The position numbers and the translations under genes are program-made. The notes under the pieces were generated by a model. That model was not told the DNA's origin and searched no databases. It saw only the letters and a program-made list of their open reading frames with translations. DNA of 64,000 nucleotides from Chamaelirium japonicum. Taxonomy: Eukaryota > Streptophyta > Magnoliopsida > Liliales > Melanthiaceae. Positions within the stretch are counted from its first letter, which is position 1, and each line of letters starts with the position of its first letter. Below, in pieces: positions 1 to 14,839 of this stretch. Location: positions 15,303,297 to 15,367,296 of the forward strand of contig OX393549.1 in assembly GCA_947650365.1 (NCBI GenBank), in the 5' to 3' direction.

Positions 1-1599
1 ACTTCTCGGGTTTAGCACTAAGGGTTTCACGGTTTGGTGAGGCCATTTCGGACCAAAATTAGGAGTTGAAATCTGTGGATTGAAAAATAAGTTTTGTCAA
101 TTTTAAAGTACACCTAGATAGATTCGACTTTTAGAAGTCCAAATGAAATTTCCAAATCCTAACGGCCAGATGGGCTCCAGGTAGGAGGTGGAGCACTAGG
201 CTCGCTCAAATACCAAGCTACCTTGGGCAATTTAATGCCGGTTTGACAAGCCTTTCTAGACACCGTAGGCAGTGGAATATTTCAATGACGACTTTTAGTC
301 TTTTCTATAATCTATGCTTCTAATTTACTTTTGTAGAAAATAGTTTTGTAATTAGTAGCAACTAATAGGTAGCACGAAATAAAGACTAATAGATGATCAC
401 GTAGGCTAACTTAGTGAGCACGTTGCAAAGAAAATAACTTATGAACGATTAAATTACAATAAGTTTCTTGGATTGTTGGAAATTAACCGTTCTAAACTAG
501 CAAACTTTGGAATCAAATTCTTAATATTAAATAATTTTAGCAATTATAATATTTGCAAGCAAAGGCATATCACAAATTTCTTTTAGAAATTGTTTGCCAA
601 GGCAGAGCGGGTTCTATGGAACCGTCATTCACCTTGCCGAACTTTTCTAAAAGAGAGAAATAATCTATCTCTAATTATTTAGGTTTCTCTATTAGATGCA
701 AATTGATTAATTAGAATGATGGGACAAGAGTAGAGTTAGAAACTCTGGCCTGTGGTCGAAACGTGCTAGGCACTGTCCCAAGAAACTTATTGCCCCCCTC
801 GTGCGGGTCTCGTGGCAATGGTTCTCGGAGATATGACGACCCCGGTCAGGCGACCTCCTTCTCGTCGGCACGACTTCAAGAAGGTATTGCGAACCTCGTG
901 AACTTTCAGGAACCCAGCGACTCGGATGACGATCTTCTCGAATCGGGGAGGCAGCACCGCAGCAGAGCTTTGGTCCGAGAGAGGGAGTCTCTTCGGAGCA
1001 AAGTGGCAGCACCACAGCACCACGACGAGAGAATGAAAGAGAGAGAGGCAGTAAGCAGGGAGGAATTCCGATTTTCGGAGTGTGTAAATCCCATAGCTGC
1101 ACCGGGCCTTATATAGGCCTCGGGCTGTTAATGGGAGGCTGAAAGAGGGGAGCGGTTAATGGGCTGCGATTAAGCCCATTAACCTCGCACGTTACAGCTT
1201 GCAGCGAGCCTGTACGTAACGGCTAGCATGCAGCGCTTCTCGCGTAACGGCTAGTGTCCCAAATGGTAAATAATAAATAGTGGAGGACTTAAAAGCAAAA
1301 AGCAAAAATAGGGCAGGTGCGGACCAGCCCATTTCGGAGGTGCTATCGTGTCCGGGTCCGCGGGCGCACACACACGCGCCGCCCAGCCCATGCCCAAGCC
1401 CGGCCCGGCCCGGCACGGCACACACACGCGCGCGCGTGTGTGGGCTAGTGGAGCCCCTCCTCTAGTGTGATGACTAGTGGGGGGAAGTGGGCAAATCCTT
1501 ATATGTTGGTAGGGGATTTCTCCCCTTACCGATATGGGACTAAAAACCCAATGTTTGGTGTGGTTTTAAAACACACACCCAACAATTAATGTATGAAAT
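1..1599. other. Non-coding stretch, probably degraded repeat DNA
   Basis: I see no gene here. The first 700 bases are AT-rich. From about 780 to 1100 the DNA is GC-richer and gives overlapping short ORFs on both strands that look like nothing I know. A TATA-like CTTATATAGG lies at about 1105-1115. A CACA/CGCG/TGTG alternating tract lies at 1419-1442. The block 1500-1590 resembles the end of an LTR (ACACCCAACA at about 1576-1585), but I could not find the partner LTR. Confidence 0.4.
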
Positions 1600-1617
1600 T
1601 TACTCACTGATAAAACA

Positions 1618-2085
1618 ATGTCAAACCCACTTGCAAAAGCCATGATGGAAGGGGTTTGTTTTTACCAAAATATCTTGAAGCCATGGTATTATTCCACTCT
1701 TGGTTCGTATGCACTTAACAACCTTGAAGATCCAAAGCGATCACAAAGCGTCAAAGTTCATTTGAAGACTCCACTCACCTTATCCAACTTGCAAAGGGTA
1801 CATTCTCTATCTTTTGGATTGGAAATGAATGAATTAGAAAAAGGAATATCCATTCTTTTATGATAGTCAGAATGCGATTGAGCTGAGCAAGAATCTGACT
1901 TATCATGGATATATTAAGCATATTAACGTGCACTTCTACTGGATCCGAGATGAGTTGGACGAGTCGTTGCATCTTGTGAAGGTATACACGAACAAGAATC
2001 CATCAGATATCATGACCAAGGTTATCATCAAGCAAAAGTATGAGCTATGTTGGAGTTCATCGGGATGGATTGATCAGTTGGAGAG
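1618..2085 (+). pseudogene. Ty1/copia RNase H fragment
   Basis: This is the degraded end of a copia polyprotein. The part from about 1860 reads YDSQNAIELSKN, then IKHINVHFYWIRD, then VKVYTNKNPSDIMTKV. These match the copia RNase H pattern (CD.Q.AI.L..N, KHI...H.IR, NP.D..TK). The preceding ORF 1618-1863 holds the segment before it in a shifted frame, and a stop at 1861-1863 separates the two. No integrase or reverse transcriptase lies upstream, so only the tail of the element remains. The NP.D..TK ending is shared by SIRE- and Tork-like lineages, and I cannot choose between them. Confidence 0.75.
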
Positions 2086-2769
2086 GAGGTCTCGCCTTCA
2101 TGGGTCTGGAGCTAGGGAGAGATTGTACCAAGACAAAGTGTGCGTATGATGAACCCATCGTGTGCAAGATCCTAGGGAAAGCACACATACATAACTTTGA
2201 GTTTTTGCTTGATTTCGGAGAAGCAGGGAAACTTCCTGTCCGGCCGGTTGGTAAGTCTTACCCGATCGATCGGTATGGATGTTGAGAGGTACGTCTTGGG
2301 AGACCAATCGGTTCTATGACAAACCAATCAAATTTATTCATGATGGTGATTTTCCAGGTCGGGATCAAACTGACTGATCACACCATATGGCCGACGGATC
2401 GGCTTTATGGTTTGATGTAAGCTCTATGATATATAAAAGTTGTGCTATTCAGATGTTTGACGCTGAGGGTTTTCAAGAGAGAGAATTTTAGACAAGGATT
2501 CTCCACCCAGAGAGGATCGGGTTGGTGGTTTAAGCTTCGTGATCGTGGCCCTTCGGTATTGTTGGAGAAGAAGAGCAGGTGTGTGTTTTGCAGAAGAAGA
2601 GAGATGTCAGGTGTACATCCATGTTTCTTCCTCATAGGGAAAATCTCTCGAGCTCAAACGACGGTGGACGTAGCCCTAGATTGGGTGAACCACCTTAAAA
2701 ATATCGCTTGTTTGTTCTTCTGTTTGATGTGAATGTGATTGATATTAAACCAGGTGCTTCCGCAACAGG
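2086..2769 (+). mobile_element. Probable 3' LTR of the preceding copia relic
   Basis: The sequence follows directly after the RNase H fragment. It has a TATA-like ATATATAAAAG at about 2431-2441. Its right part has the layout common near the end of copia LTRs: a GTGGACGTAG block at about 2664, a gene-free 'GAACCACCTTAAAA' block at about 2688, and an end in GCTTCCGCAACA at 2758-2769. The left boundary is not defined. No primer-binding site follows, as expected for a 3' or solo LTR. Confidence 0.55.
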
Positions 2770-3032
2770 TTACACCAAATATTTTCTTACTGTCGATTCG
2801 GTCGACGATGCAAATCACGGTTAGTTATTGTACATCGGATAACTGAATGGAGCCGAGCATCTCCCGGGTTTCTATACTCCACATGAGTCTATTCCATCGG
2901 AGGTGCGAATCATGACCAATTATTATTATCATTATTATTATTGGCCTAGTCCCTCTCGGGTTAGGAGGATGAAAAGGATAGACATTAAAGCTGGTTATAG
3001 CTGTTTTGAAGTGAAGGACATACTGAGTGATC

Positions 3033-3428
3033 TCAAGGTCTCCACATATCTTGAAAGGTGGACTGGAATGAAAGCAGGACGAGCAGCAGAACGATCGCCG
3101 CCGCCACCGACCAAGGTGAGCTGCCCTCCGCCGGTGGCTGCCCTGAGTAACCCCTACGGCGATCATATCGATACCAACCGAACAGCCCGTCGTCAGAGCT
3201 CTCGATCGAGGACAGCCATCGGATGGCGAGGAGGAGGAGGATGGGGGCCGCGAGGAGCGCCCAGCTCAGCCGCTCCTCAGCGGCCTCCGTGATGGACTCG
3301 TAGGTGGAGGACCACGATACGGCCTGGAGGAGCAGCAACACCAGCAGCAGCAGCAGCACGGGGTAAGGAAGCGGAGAGAGCGTGAAGGCGTCCGCGAGGA
3401 GGGAAGACTGCCTTCTTCCGTAGGCCAT
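3033..3428 (-). CDS. Small plant membrane protein, family of unknown function (paralogue 1)
   Basis: An intact intronless ORF of 131 residues, very rich in leucine. Three hydrophobic segments are visible, at about residues 22-38, 55-71 and 105-121. The linker between the second and third is basic and Gly/Tyr-rich (about 82-97). The C-terminus carries EGSSPWSVAA and then SFQSTFQDMW. The same order of parts, with GGSPWGVAA and SYQSTFHSQW, occurs in the gene at 21704-22123, so conservation across 18 kb supports a real gene pair. The start is the first ATG of the frame and gives a hydrophilic N-terminus like that of its partner. The gene is GC-rich, unlike its AT-rich surroundings. Function is unknown; by composition it sits in a membrane. 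An inverted-repeat element begins 108 bp upstream of the ATG, so promoter sequence is probably altered. Overlapping ORFs on plus are shadows. Confidence 0.82.
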   Translation of the reverse strand: MAYGRRQSSLLADAFTLSPLPYPVLLLLLVLLLLQAVSWSSTYESITEAAEERLSWALLAAPILLLLAIRWLSSIESSDDGLFGWYRYDRRRGYSGQPPAEGSSPWSVAAAIVLLLVLLSFQSTFQDMWRP

Positions 3429-3536
3429 TCTGATTATGGAAGATGAAGAGTGTAGACTAACAATTCATAGAGTTTGAGATTTAAAGAAATCCGCCGCCGA
3501 CGTAATATTCTCTCAATGGGCGGGGCCCTTGGAGAG

Positions 3537-3751
3537 ATTTTTGCTACCAGATTGATTTGTTGCGCTTGCTTACGGTCCAATTGTGGTGTGACATGTGTTC
3601 AATTAAAAGGGTATAATGGGGACTACACCCGCTACCGACGTACAACTACCCTACACCTCGCTGACTAATTATGTCCTTTTAATTGGACGACTTAGCATAC
3701 CACGATTGGGCCGTAAGCAAGCGCAGCAAATCAAGCTAGGGTAGCAAAAAT
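3537..3751. mobile_element. Foldback/MITE-like element with long terminal inverted repeats
   Basis: Two arms of about 75 bp are inverted copies. The left starts ATTTTTGCTACC and contains GCGCTTGCTTACGG at about 3568-3581. The right contains CCGTAAGCAAGCGC at about 3711-3724 and ends GGTAGCAAAAAT. About 65 bp separate the arms. I see no clear target duplication, so the superfamily is open; long arms suggest a Mutator-like or foldback type. It lies 108 bp upstream of the membrane gene start. Confidence 0.7.
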
Positions 3752-3789
3752 GCACTCACCCCAATGCCATATCATGGCACTCTAATGAC

Positions 3790-4110
3790 CAAATCACGAA
3801 GTCAGATCTCCTACGGTCAGTCGGCTCCGGCTGGTGGGCCCGGTGCGAATCAAAGCCATTGTGCGGCTGTGAGGTGTGCCGGGCCCACCGACTAGGCTCG
3901 ATCGACTGGAGGAGATCTAAACTCCCAAATCAATATTATTTTATACATGGGACGAACGAAGTACAGTTGATCGGCCTTGGTCGGTCGGCTCCGATAGGTG
4001 GACCTGCATGCAAAGTGAATCATACTCCAACCGACTATATGCAGCTGTGATGAGTGCCGGGCCCACCGAAGGTAGCCGACCAACTGGAGGAGATCCGAAG
4101 TGCAGTTGGG
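3790..4110. repeat. GC-rich inverted/direct repeat cluster
   Basis: The motif GGTGGGCCCGG and its reverse complement CCGGGCCCACCG recur at about 3834, 3879 and 4058. The segment GACTGGAGGAGATC recurs at about 3904 and as AACTGGAGGAGATC at 4081. The arrangement resembles a degraded inverted-repeat element of roughly 300 bp. No ORF here is convincing. Confidence 0.45.
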
Positions 4111-4239
4111 AGGGGGCATTGTAACATTGAAGTTGGCTGGGTGTCACATACATGGCAGCCGTTGTTTATTTCAGCATTAAACGACTTATATCGGACGCCT
4201 ACTAATGTGACCAAACTAGGGCTACAGGAGGCCTAGAGA

Positions 4240-8658
<4,419 letters not shown>

Positions 8659-9342
8659 TATGGGTGCAAAATCTGGCTAACGCTCAACGGTGGGACCCAC
8701 AGCCCTGTTTGGGGCCCACGAGGCCAACGGTGGGACCCGTAGTCTTGCCTAGGGACCACGAGTCCAATGGTGGGACCTGCAGCACTGCCTAGGGCCCATG
8801 GGTACATCGGTGGGACCCGCAGCCCTGCCTGGGGCCCACTTGCACTATCTGGGGTTTGGTAAATCCCCCCAGGTATTTACCAAAACTCGGATATTTCTGG
8901 GAATATTTTTGGAATATTTTCTAGATAAACTAAGCCCTTATAAATAGCAAACCTTGTAAATGATTCCAGATCCGAAATTCCAGACCAGAAACCCACTTTC
9001 TGTTTTCCAGAGCTCTTCGAGTTTCTTGGTTTTGAGACTCATTTTCCACCCTCTGATTACTTGTAAGAAGCACTCCTCAGCCTGTCGAGAGTAGCTCTAC
9101 TGTTTACTCAGAGATAGTGGATTCAAAGGTTGCGTCTTACCGCATGGAGACGTAGGCTTCAGTCGAACTTCGTCACCATATCCTATGTCATCTCTTTCTC
9201 TACCTTTCTACTCTATAGTGCTTGTGTGACAGCCCAGCAAGTCACAACTTAGCGCTTCGAAGCGCGCCGCATCCCGAAGGGTCAAACCTTCAATCGACTG
9301 TTGGAGGAGGGTCATGTACGACGGTCGAAATCCTCCCCCATA
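8659..9342 (+). mobile_element. 5' LTR of the Tat-like element
   Basis: 684 bp. It begins TATGGGTGCAAAATC, where the 3' LTR has TGTGGGTGCAAAATC, so the terminal TG has mutated to TA. It ends CCCCCATA against CCCCACA in the 3' LTR. It is longer than the 3' LTR because the segment 8688-8845 holds about four copies of a unit of roughly 38-40 bp (GGTGGGACCC...GGGGCCCA), while the 3' LTR holds only about one and a half. A TATA-like CTTATAAATAGC lies at about 8937-8948. Confidence 0.88.
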
Positions 9343-9361
9343 GTTTGGTGCCGTCTGTGGG
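9343..9361 (+). promoter_or_regulatory. Primer-binding site
   Basis: GTTTGGTGCCGTCTGTGGG directly follows the 5' LTR. The copy in the related minus-strand element reads ATTTGGCGCTGTCTGTGGG. This is the form usual in plant Tat-like gypsy elements, placed where the tRNA primer pairs. Confidence 0.8.
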
Positions 9362-9461
9362 ATCACGATTCTATCAACTTACAACTTCTAAGCTTCCCAA
9401 CCCCTTCGGTAGCTGCTACCGGTTGCCCAAGCAATCCGTCTGTCTCCATCGTTACACCTAA

Positions 9462-11056
9462 ATGGCGAAGACACCAATGGACCAGCCGGAGAAAAGCAAC
9501 ATGCACCCAGACACTCAGCATCCAACGACTTGCTCAATGAGTCATCGGTTCACGATGATCCAACACCCGGAACAGCAACTCGCTGTTAATTCAAAGAGTC
9601 GCCCCTTGGTTGATCGTGTCACCCAGACTCAACCTCGACAGTCGTCTCAACTCTCTGACCTAACTCCTCAGTGATTGGGGAAAGTACACATCTCTCCCAG
9701 TGCCAATGCTCAAGCAATGTACCAGATCACAGCAGAGGACTTCCAGCTCCTCACTCTCATGAAATAGAATGCTGCTCTTATGGTTGAGAGAGACTCTCTC
9801 TGACAAATCACCATCAATACAAGAATCAATCCTCCGCAGTCAACCACCAGCATCAACGACGGAGCAAACATCCACCGGTCAGTCGACCAATCTTCTGCTC
9901 CTTCCAAATGATCCACTGTCAACATCCCTCGATATTCTCTTAAATCCCTCTCGAGAGGATCCTCGCCTGTTCCTCCCATGCCGACTGTCTGGGAGCGTCT
10001 CAATGAGTCTGCTCGCCATCTCAAGTCTCTAGGCTCCGAGTCATCCTCCGATACTTACACCAGGAGAGATGTTCAGAATAATCGATACTGCTCCATAATT
10101 CAGCAATATTACAACGACAATCGAACCCCAGTTGGGCATCGGATGACAGGATGGACTTCGATGCCCTCTCTACCTCCTCTTCCTCCAAGACGCCTCTTCG
10201 ACCAGCGAGGCAATAGAAGGAACGATCATGCCTCCGAAGGCCCACTTCATCGGCATATTCTCCACGCCCTGTTTCCTCGAAACTGGAAAGCCCCCGCTCT
10301 CCGCAAGTTCAACTGCTTGATTGGAGATCCGACGCTTCACATCCTCGCCTTTAGGCAAGCATTGACGCCACATGATAGCGACAACCAGGTTCTATGCCGC
10401 ACCTTTGCTGGCAGCCGGACGACATATCACTCGATTGGTATCACAACCTTCCGACCGGTTCTGTGAGTTGGTTCGAAGATCTAGCAGACCTTTTTGTTCA
10501 ACACTACCGATTGAGCCTCAAGCCAGAAAAGAAGCTGGACTTCCTTTACCGGCTCAAGATGGGATCGGATGAAACCTTCCGAGAGTTCTCTCGGAGGTTC
10601 CGGAACGAGCATGCAATGCTCTCCGAACACCACCTCGACGATGAAGCCATCATGCTTGCATTCTAGAATGCCCTACATTTTGACCTCCACATCTACAATG
10701 ACCTTATCCGTAATCCTCCTGCCTCCCTCGGAGGGCTATTCGATCGAATTCAAAAGGAGATCGAGGTAGAGGACGATCAAGTCGCTCGCAAGAAACATGA
10801 TCTCAAGAAGCGTCTTTCTGATAAGGAACCAACAAGACCAACAGCTCAAGCTCACAACGAGGAGGCTGAGGAAGATAGAACCTCCAAGAGGTCAAGACGG
10901 GCAGGCAATAGACCCGCAGAGCCTCAGAAGACCACAAATACTAAAGGAAAGTAGCCCATCAATCGATCAGAGTAAAAGACCGCCGACTATCAACAACTCA
11001 AAAGATCCCCCATCTGAAATCCATGATGTAACATCTTCCAAGTTATCAATGAAATG
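9462..11056 (+). pseudogene. Tat-like gag, broken
   Basis: The capsid-like retrotransposon gag is spread over several frames. An N-terminal part starts at 9462 (MAKTPMDQPE). The segment 9978-10466 includes GPLHRHILHALF, FPRNWKAPALRKFN and GDPTLHILAFRQAL. The segment 10394-10666 includes LDWYHNLPTGS, FEDLADLFVQHYR and EFSRRFRNEHAM. The two main pieces overlap in different frames around 10400-10460, so there is a frameshift there. In-frame stops follow at about 9672, 9764 and 10664. The C-terminal part after 10670 is Lys/Arg/Glu-rich and ends in several stops. No CCHC knuckle is clear. The minus-strand gag at 15.9-17.5 kb aligns along its whole length. Confidence 0.88.
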
Positions 11057-11113
11057 ACGGTTGCTTTAAGTTCTATCGAAAACTATCAAATTTTATCTCA
11101 ACTTCTACTCAAT

Positions 11114-11860
11114 GCCACAATTAGTTCGGTTCGCGTTGCAACACGGCCGACTAACCTGTAACGGTACAAAGCTACGTGTCCCGATACGTAGGTTCGACTA
11201 AAACGGCTCTTTGCTTAAGTCCAACCGATACAAGGATGCTACACTGAGTACTCCGAATCATTGGCGTCGCACATGCTCTCGTTGTCACGTAAGGACACAT
11301 GCACTAGTGCCTCGCCACAGTTAGTTCAGTTCGCGTTGCGACACGACCGACTAACCTGCAACGGTACAAAGATACATGTCCCGATACGTAGGTTCGACTG
11401 AAACGACACTTTGCCTAAGTCCAACCGATACAAGGGCGCTACGTTGAATACTCCGAATCATTGGCGTCATATATGCTCCCGTTGTCACGTAAGGACACAT
11501 GCACTAGTGCCTTGCCACAGTTAGTTCAGTTTGCGTTGCGACACGGCCGACTAACCTGCAATAGTACAAAGCTACACGTCCCGATACATAGGTTCAACTG
11601 AAACGGCGCTTCGCCTAAGTCCAACCGATATAAGGGCGCTATACTGAGTACTCCGAATCATTGGCGTCGCACATGCTCTCATTGTCAAGTAAGGACACAT
11701 GCACTAGTGCCCTGCCACAATTAGTTCGGTACGTGTTGCAACACGGCTGACTAACCTGCAACGGTACAAAGCTACATGTCCCAATACGTAGGTTAGACTG
11801 AAATGACGCTTCACCTAAGTCCAACTGATACAAAGGCACCACGCTGAGTTCTCCGAATTC
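11114..11860. repeat. 200-bp tandem repeat, about 3.7 copies
   Basis: Units start with GCCACA at 11114, 11314, 11514 and 11714, exactly 200 bp apart, so there are no net indels. Each unit carries TTAGTTC, CGACTAACCTG, GTCCCGATACGTAGGTT and CACATGCACTAGTGC. It lies between gag and the 98-bp array. Nothing here is coding. Confidence 0.93.
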
Positions 11861-11934
11861 TTACACCCCATCAGTCAGTAAGTCCAAGGTCCCACCCTCG
11901 GCATACAAAGACAAAGCCCGAGACGGCGACATCA

Positions 11935-12960
11935 TCTTGGCCCAAGGAGACAGCTTTGGCGTTCAAAAGCAAAATCCGAGGCAAGCTTCACCGCCTCAGC
12001 ACCTGACGAAGCCCGAGACATCGGCAACGTCTCGGCCCGAGGTGACCTTCGCCTCAGCATTCGAAGACAAAGTCCGAGGCAGGCTTCACCGCCTCGGCAC
12101 CTGACGAAGCCCGAGATGTTGGCACCATCTCGGCCCGAGGCGACCTTCATCTCGGTATTCGAAAACAAAGTCCGAGGCAGGCTTCACCGCCTCGGCACCT
12201 GACGAAGCCTGAGACATCAGTAACGTCTTGGCCCGAGGCGACCTTCACCTTGGCATTCGAAAACAAAGTCCGAGGCAAGCTTCGTCGCCTCGGCACCTGA
12301 CGAAGCCCGAGACATCGGCAACGTCTCGGCCCGAGGCGACCTTCGCCTCGACATTCGAAGACAAAGTCCAAGGCAGGCTTCACCACCTTGGCACCTGACA
12401 AAGCCCGAGACGTCGGCAACGTCTCGGCCCGAGGTGACCTTAGCCCCGGTATTCGAAAACATAGTCCGAGGCAAGCTTCGTCGCCTCGGCACCTGACAAA
12501 TCCTGAGACATTGGCAACATCCCGGCCCGAGGCAACCTTCGCCTTGGCATTCAAAAACAAAGTCCGAGGCAAGCTTCGCCGCCTCGACACCTAACGAAGC
12601 CCGAGACATCGGCAACGTCTCGGCCTGAGGCGACCTTCGCCACGGCATTCGAAGACAAAGTCCGAGACAAGCTTCACCACCTCGGCACCTGACGAAGCCC
12701 GAGACGTCGGCAACATCTCAGCCCGAGGCGACCTTCGCCTTGGCATTCGAAAACAAAGTCCGAGGCAAGCTTCGCCGCCTCGGCACCTGATGAAGCCAGA
12801 GACGTCGGCACCGTCTCGGCCCAAGGACACATTCACCTCGGCATTTGAAGACAATGTTTGAGGCAGGCTTCGCCGCCTCAGCATCTGACGAAGCCTGAGA
12901 CATCAACACCGTCTTGGCCCGAGGCGACCTTCGCCTCGGCATTCAAAGACAAAGTCCGAT
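11935..12960. repeat. 98-bp tandem repeat, about 10 copies
   Basis: The landmark TCCGAGGC or a near variant falls at 11975, 12073, 12171, 12269, 12367, 12465, 12563, 12661, 12759, 12857 and 12955, always 98 bp apart. Each unit contains three short inverted repeats sharing CCGAG/CTCGG-type arms: CCGAGAC...GTCTCGG, CCGAGGCGA..TTCGCCTCGG and CCGAGGC...GCCTCGG. As 98 is not a multiple of 3, three units (294 bp) make one open period, which explains the long Arg-rich ORFs of up to 147 residues. These are unlikely to be genes. Confidence 0.95.
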
Positions 12961-13424
12961 GCGATGCCCGCCACCTCGGCATGCAGCAATCCCAAGGGCC
13001 CGGAGAACTGAGTCTGTTGCCGCTGATTTCGTCTGATTCCAACACCGGATGACAAAACGGCACAATCCCGAATAATCCATTGGTAGTTGGGTCGGGTTGA
13101 AAGACAAACGGGTCGAGTTCTTAACCCGCAACCCAATTCAACACCCAAAAGCCAGTTTACATTTTTACCCTCAGAGGACTTTTGAATTTTCAAAGCCATG
13201 CCATCAGCCATGCATGAACAGTAGAGCGGTTCTTTGCTTTGCTCTCGTGTCGTGTACGACTGCCCCTCCCATCAGCGGTGATCCGACGAGGGCTTGAAGG
13301 AGATCCGCATAGAGGTGTGACTCCGGAGTCCGTCATTGAGGGAGCACGCTTCACTGCAGAGTTCTGATGGGTCAGGTGCCTTTTGCACCCACCAGCTGTG
13401 ACTCCCCCCCCCCGGGTACAAACA

Positions 13425-13675
13425 TAGAGAAAAAGAAAGAGAGTGAAAGAGTGGGTGAGAGAAGAGAGAGGTTAGAGAGAGAGAGAAAAACAGAGAAAGA
13501 GAGAGAGAGTGAAAGAGTGGGTGAGAGAAGAGAGAGGTGAGAGAGAGAGAAAAACAGAGAAAGAGAGAGGTGAGGGAGAGAAAAGTAGAGAGTGAAAGAG
13601 ATGTGTGAGAGAAAAACAAAGAGAAAAAAGAGAGTTAGAGAGAGAAAGAGGGATCAAAGGGAGAGAGATGAGAGC
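13425..13675. repeat. GA-rich imperfect tandem tract
   Basis: Nearly pure purine on plus, made of GAGAGAGA blocks broken by GTGAAAGAGTGGGTGAGAG, which recurs at about 13453 and 13509. It lies inside the Tat-like element between the 98-bp and 36-bp arrays. The Ser/Leu/Phe-rich minus ORFs here are artefacts of composition. Confidence 0.85.
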
Positions 13676-13694
13676 CGACCCCAGTTCTGCACCT

Positions 13695-14165
13695 GACCCC
13701 GGTCGGCAGACGCACAGTAGTCGGCCCCGGACAGGGGGTTGGCAGGCAGACGATGGTCGGTCCCGTGCGACGGGGTCGGCAGACGCACAACAGTCAACCC
13801 CGGACAGGGGGTCAACAGACAGACGATGGTCGGCCCCGGATAGGGGGTCGGCAAATAGATAGCAGTCGGCCCCGGACAGGGGGTCGGCAGATAGACAGCT
13901 GTCGATCCCGGACAGGGGATCGACAGGTAGATAACGGTCGGCCCCGCACAACGAGTCGGTAGACACACAGTAGTCGGCCTCGGATAGGGGGTCGGCAGGT
14001 AGATAACAGTTGGCCCCGCGTAACAGGTCAGCAGACAGACGATGGTCGGCCCCACGCAACAGATCGACAGACGCACACCCGGCCGACCCCTGGCAGGGAC
14101 GTAGCAGGTCGACAAACAGATAACGACCAACCCCGGACAGAGGATTGATAAACGAGCGATCGGCT
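13695..14165. repeat. Array of about 36-bp GC-rich repeats, about 12 copies
   Basis: The core GTCGGCCCCGGACAGGGGGT recurs with variants about every 36 bp (for example 13840, 13876, 13912, 13948, 13984). As 36 is a multiple of 3, every frame tends to stay open with a 12-residue period (PTPCPGPT... on minus). This explains the 176- and 195-residue minus ORFs. The array lies just before the polypurine tract. I see no sign of translation. Confidence 0.88.
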
Positions 14166-14210
14166 TCGCACCAGGAAATCCCAACCAGCTAGGTTAACAC
14201 CTATCTAGTT

Positions 14211-14220
14211 GGAAGGGGGT
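14211..14220 (+). promoter_or_regulatory. Polypurine tract
   Basis: GGAAGGGGGT lies three bases before the 3' LTR start TGTGGG. This is the usual position of the plus-strand primer of LTR retrotransposons. Confidence 0.75.
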
Positions 14221-14223
14221 AAC

Positions 14224-14790
14224 TGTGGGTGCAAAATCTGGCAGTACTGCCTGGGGCCCATGGGTACAATGGTGGGTCCCGCAGTCCTACCTGGGGCCTA
14301 TTTGCACTATCTGGGGTCTGGTAAATCACCCCAGGTATTTACCAAAACCCGAATATTCTTGGAATATTCTCCAGATAAACTAAGCCCTTATAAATAGCAA
14401 AACCTGTAAATGATTCCAAATCCGAAATTCTAGACCAGAAACCTACTTTCTGTTTTTTAGAGCTCTTCGAGTTTCCTGGTTTTCAGACTCCTTTTGCACC
14501 CTCTGATTACTTGTAAGAAGCACTCCTCGGCCTATCGAGAGTAGCTCTACTGTTTACTCAGAGATAGTGGGTTCAAAGGTTGCGTCTTACCGCACGGAGA
14601 TGTAGACTTCGACCGAACTTCGTCATCACATCCTGTGTCATCACTTTCTCTACCTTTCTACTCTATAGTGCTTGTGTGACAGCCAATAAGTCACAACATA
14701 GCGCTTCGAAGCGTGCTGCATCCTGAAGGGTCAAACCTTCAATCGACTATTGGAGGAGGGTCACGTACGACGGCCGAAATCCTCCCCACA
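14224..14790 (+). mobile_element. 3' LTR of the Tat-like element
   Basis: 567 bp, TGTGGGTGCAAA...CCTCCCCACA, followed by the duplication GTAAT at 14791-14795. It aligns with the 5' LTR throughout, with scattered substitutions, apart from the missing internal repeat units. Shared landmarks are GGTATTTACCAAAA, CTTATAAATAGCAAA and ACTGTTTACTCAGAGATAG. Confidence 0.9.
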
Positions 14791-14839
14791 GTAATGCGTC
14801 GAATGCTTAGATTGTTTCCAATTGGATTTTTGCATCTAA

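Larger units (their letters stand above)
8659..14790 (+). mobile_element. Non-autonomous Ty3/gypsy (Tat-like) LTR retrotransposon
   Basis: The element is structurally complete: 5' LTR 8659-9342, primer-binding site, gag remnant 9462-11056, a tandem-repeat interior, a polypurine tract and 3' LTR 14224-14790. It is flanked by a perfect 5-bp duplication GTAAT (8654-8658 and 14791-14795). No protease, reverse transcriptase, RNase H or integrase is recognisable. About 3 kb of tandem arrays (200, 98 and 36 bp) occupies the place of pol. The Tat assignment rests on the gag type (WKAP.L.KF...GD, DWYHNLPTGS, FVQHYR) and on the TTTGGTGCCGTCTGTGGG primer site. A related element lies in opposite orientation at 15.9-18.4 kb. 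Movement would need proteins from an autonomous relative. Confidence 0.85.

Noticed and set aside
12147..12884. Arg-rich ORFs of 97-147 residues on minus
   Set aside because: Explained by the 98-bp tandem repeat, in which three units make one open period; all frames look alike.
13472..14184. Minus ORFs of 176 and 195 residues with PTPCPGPT-like repeats
   Set aside because: A 36-bp repeat keeps frames open; the array lies in the untranslated part of a retrotransposon.
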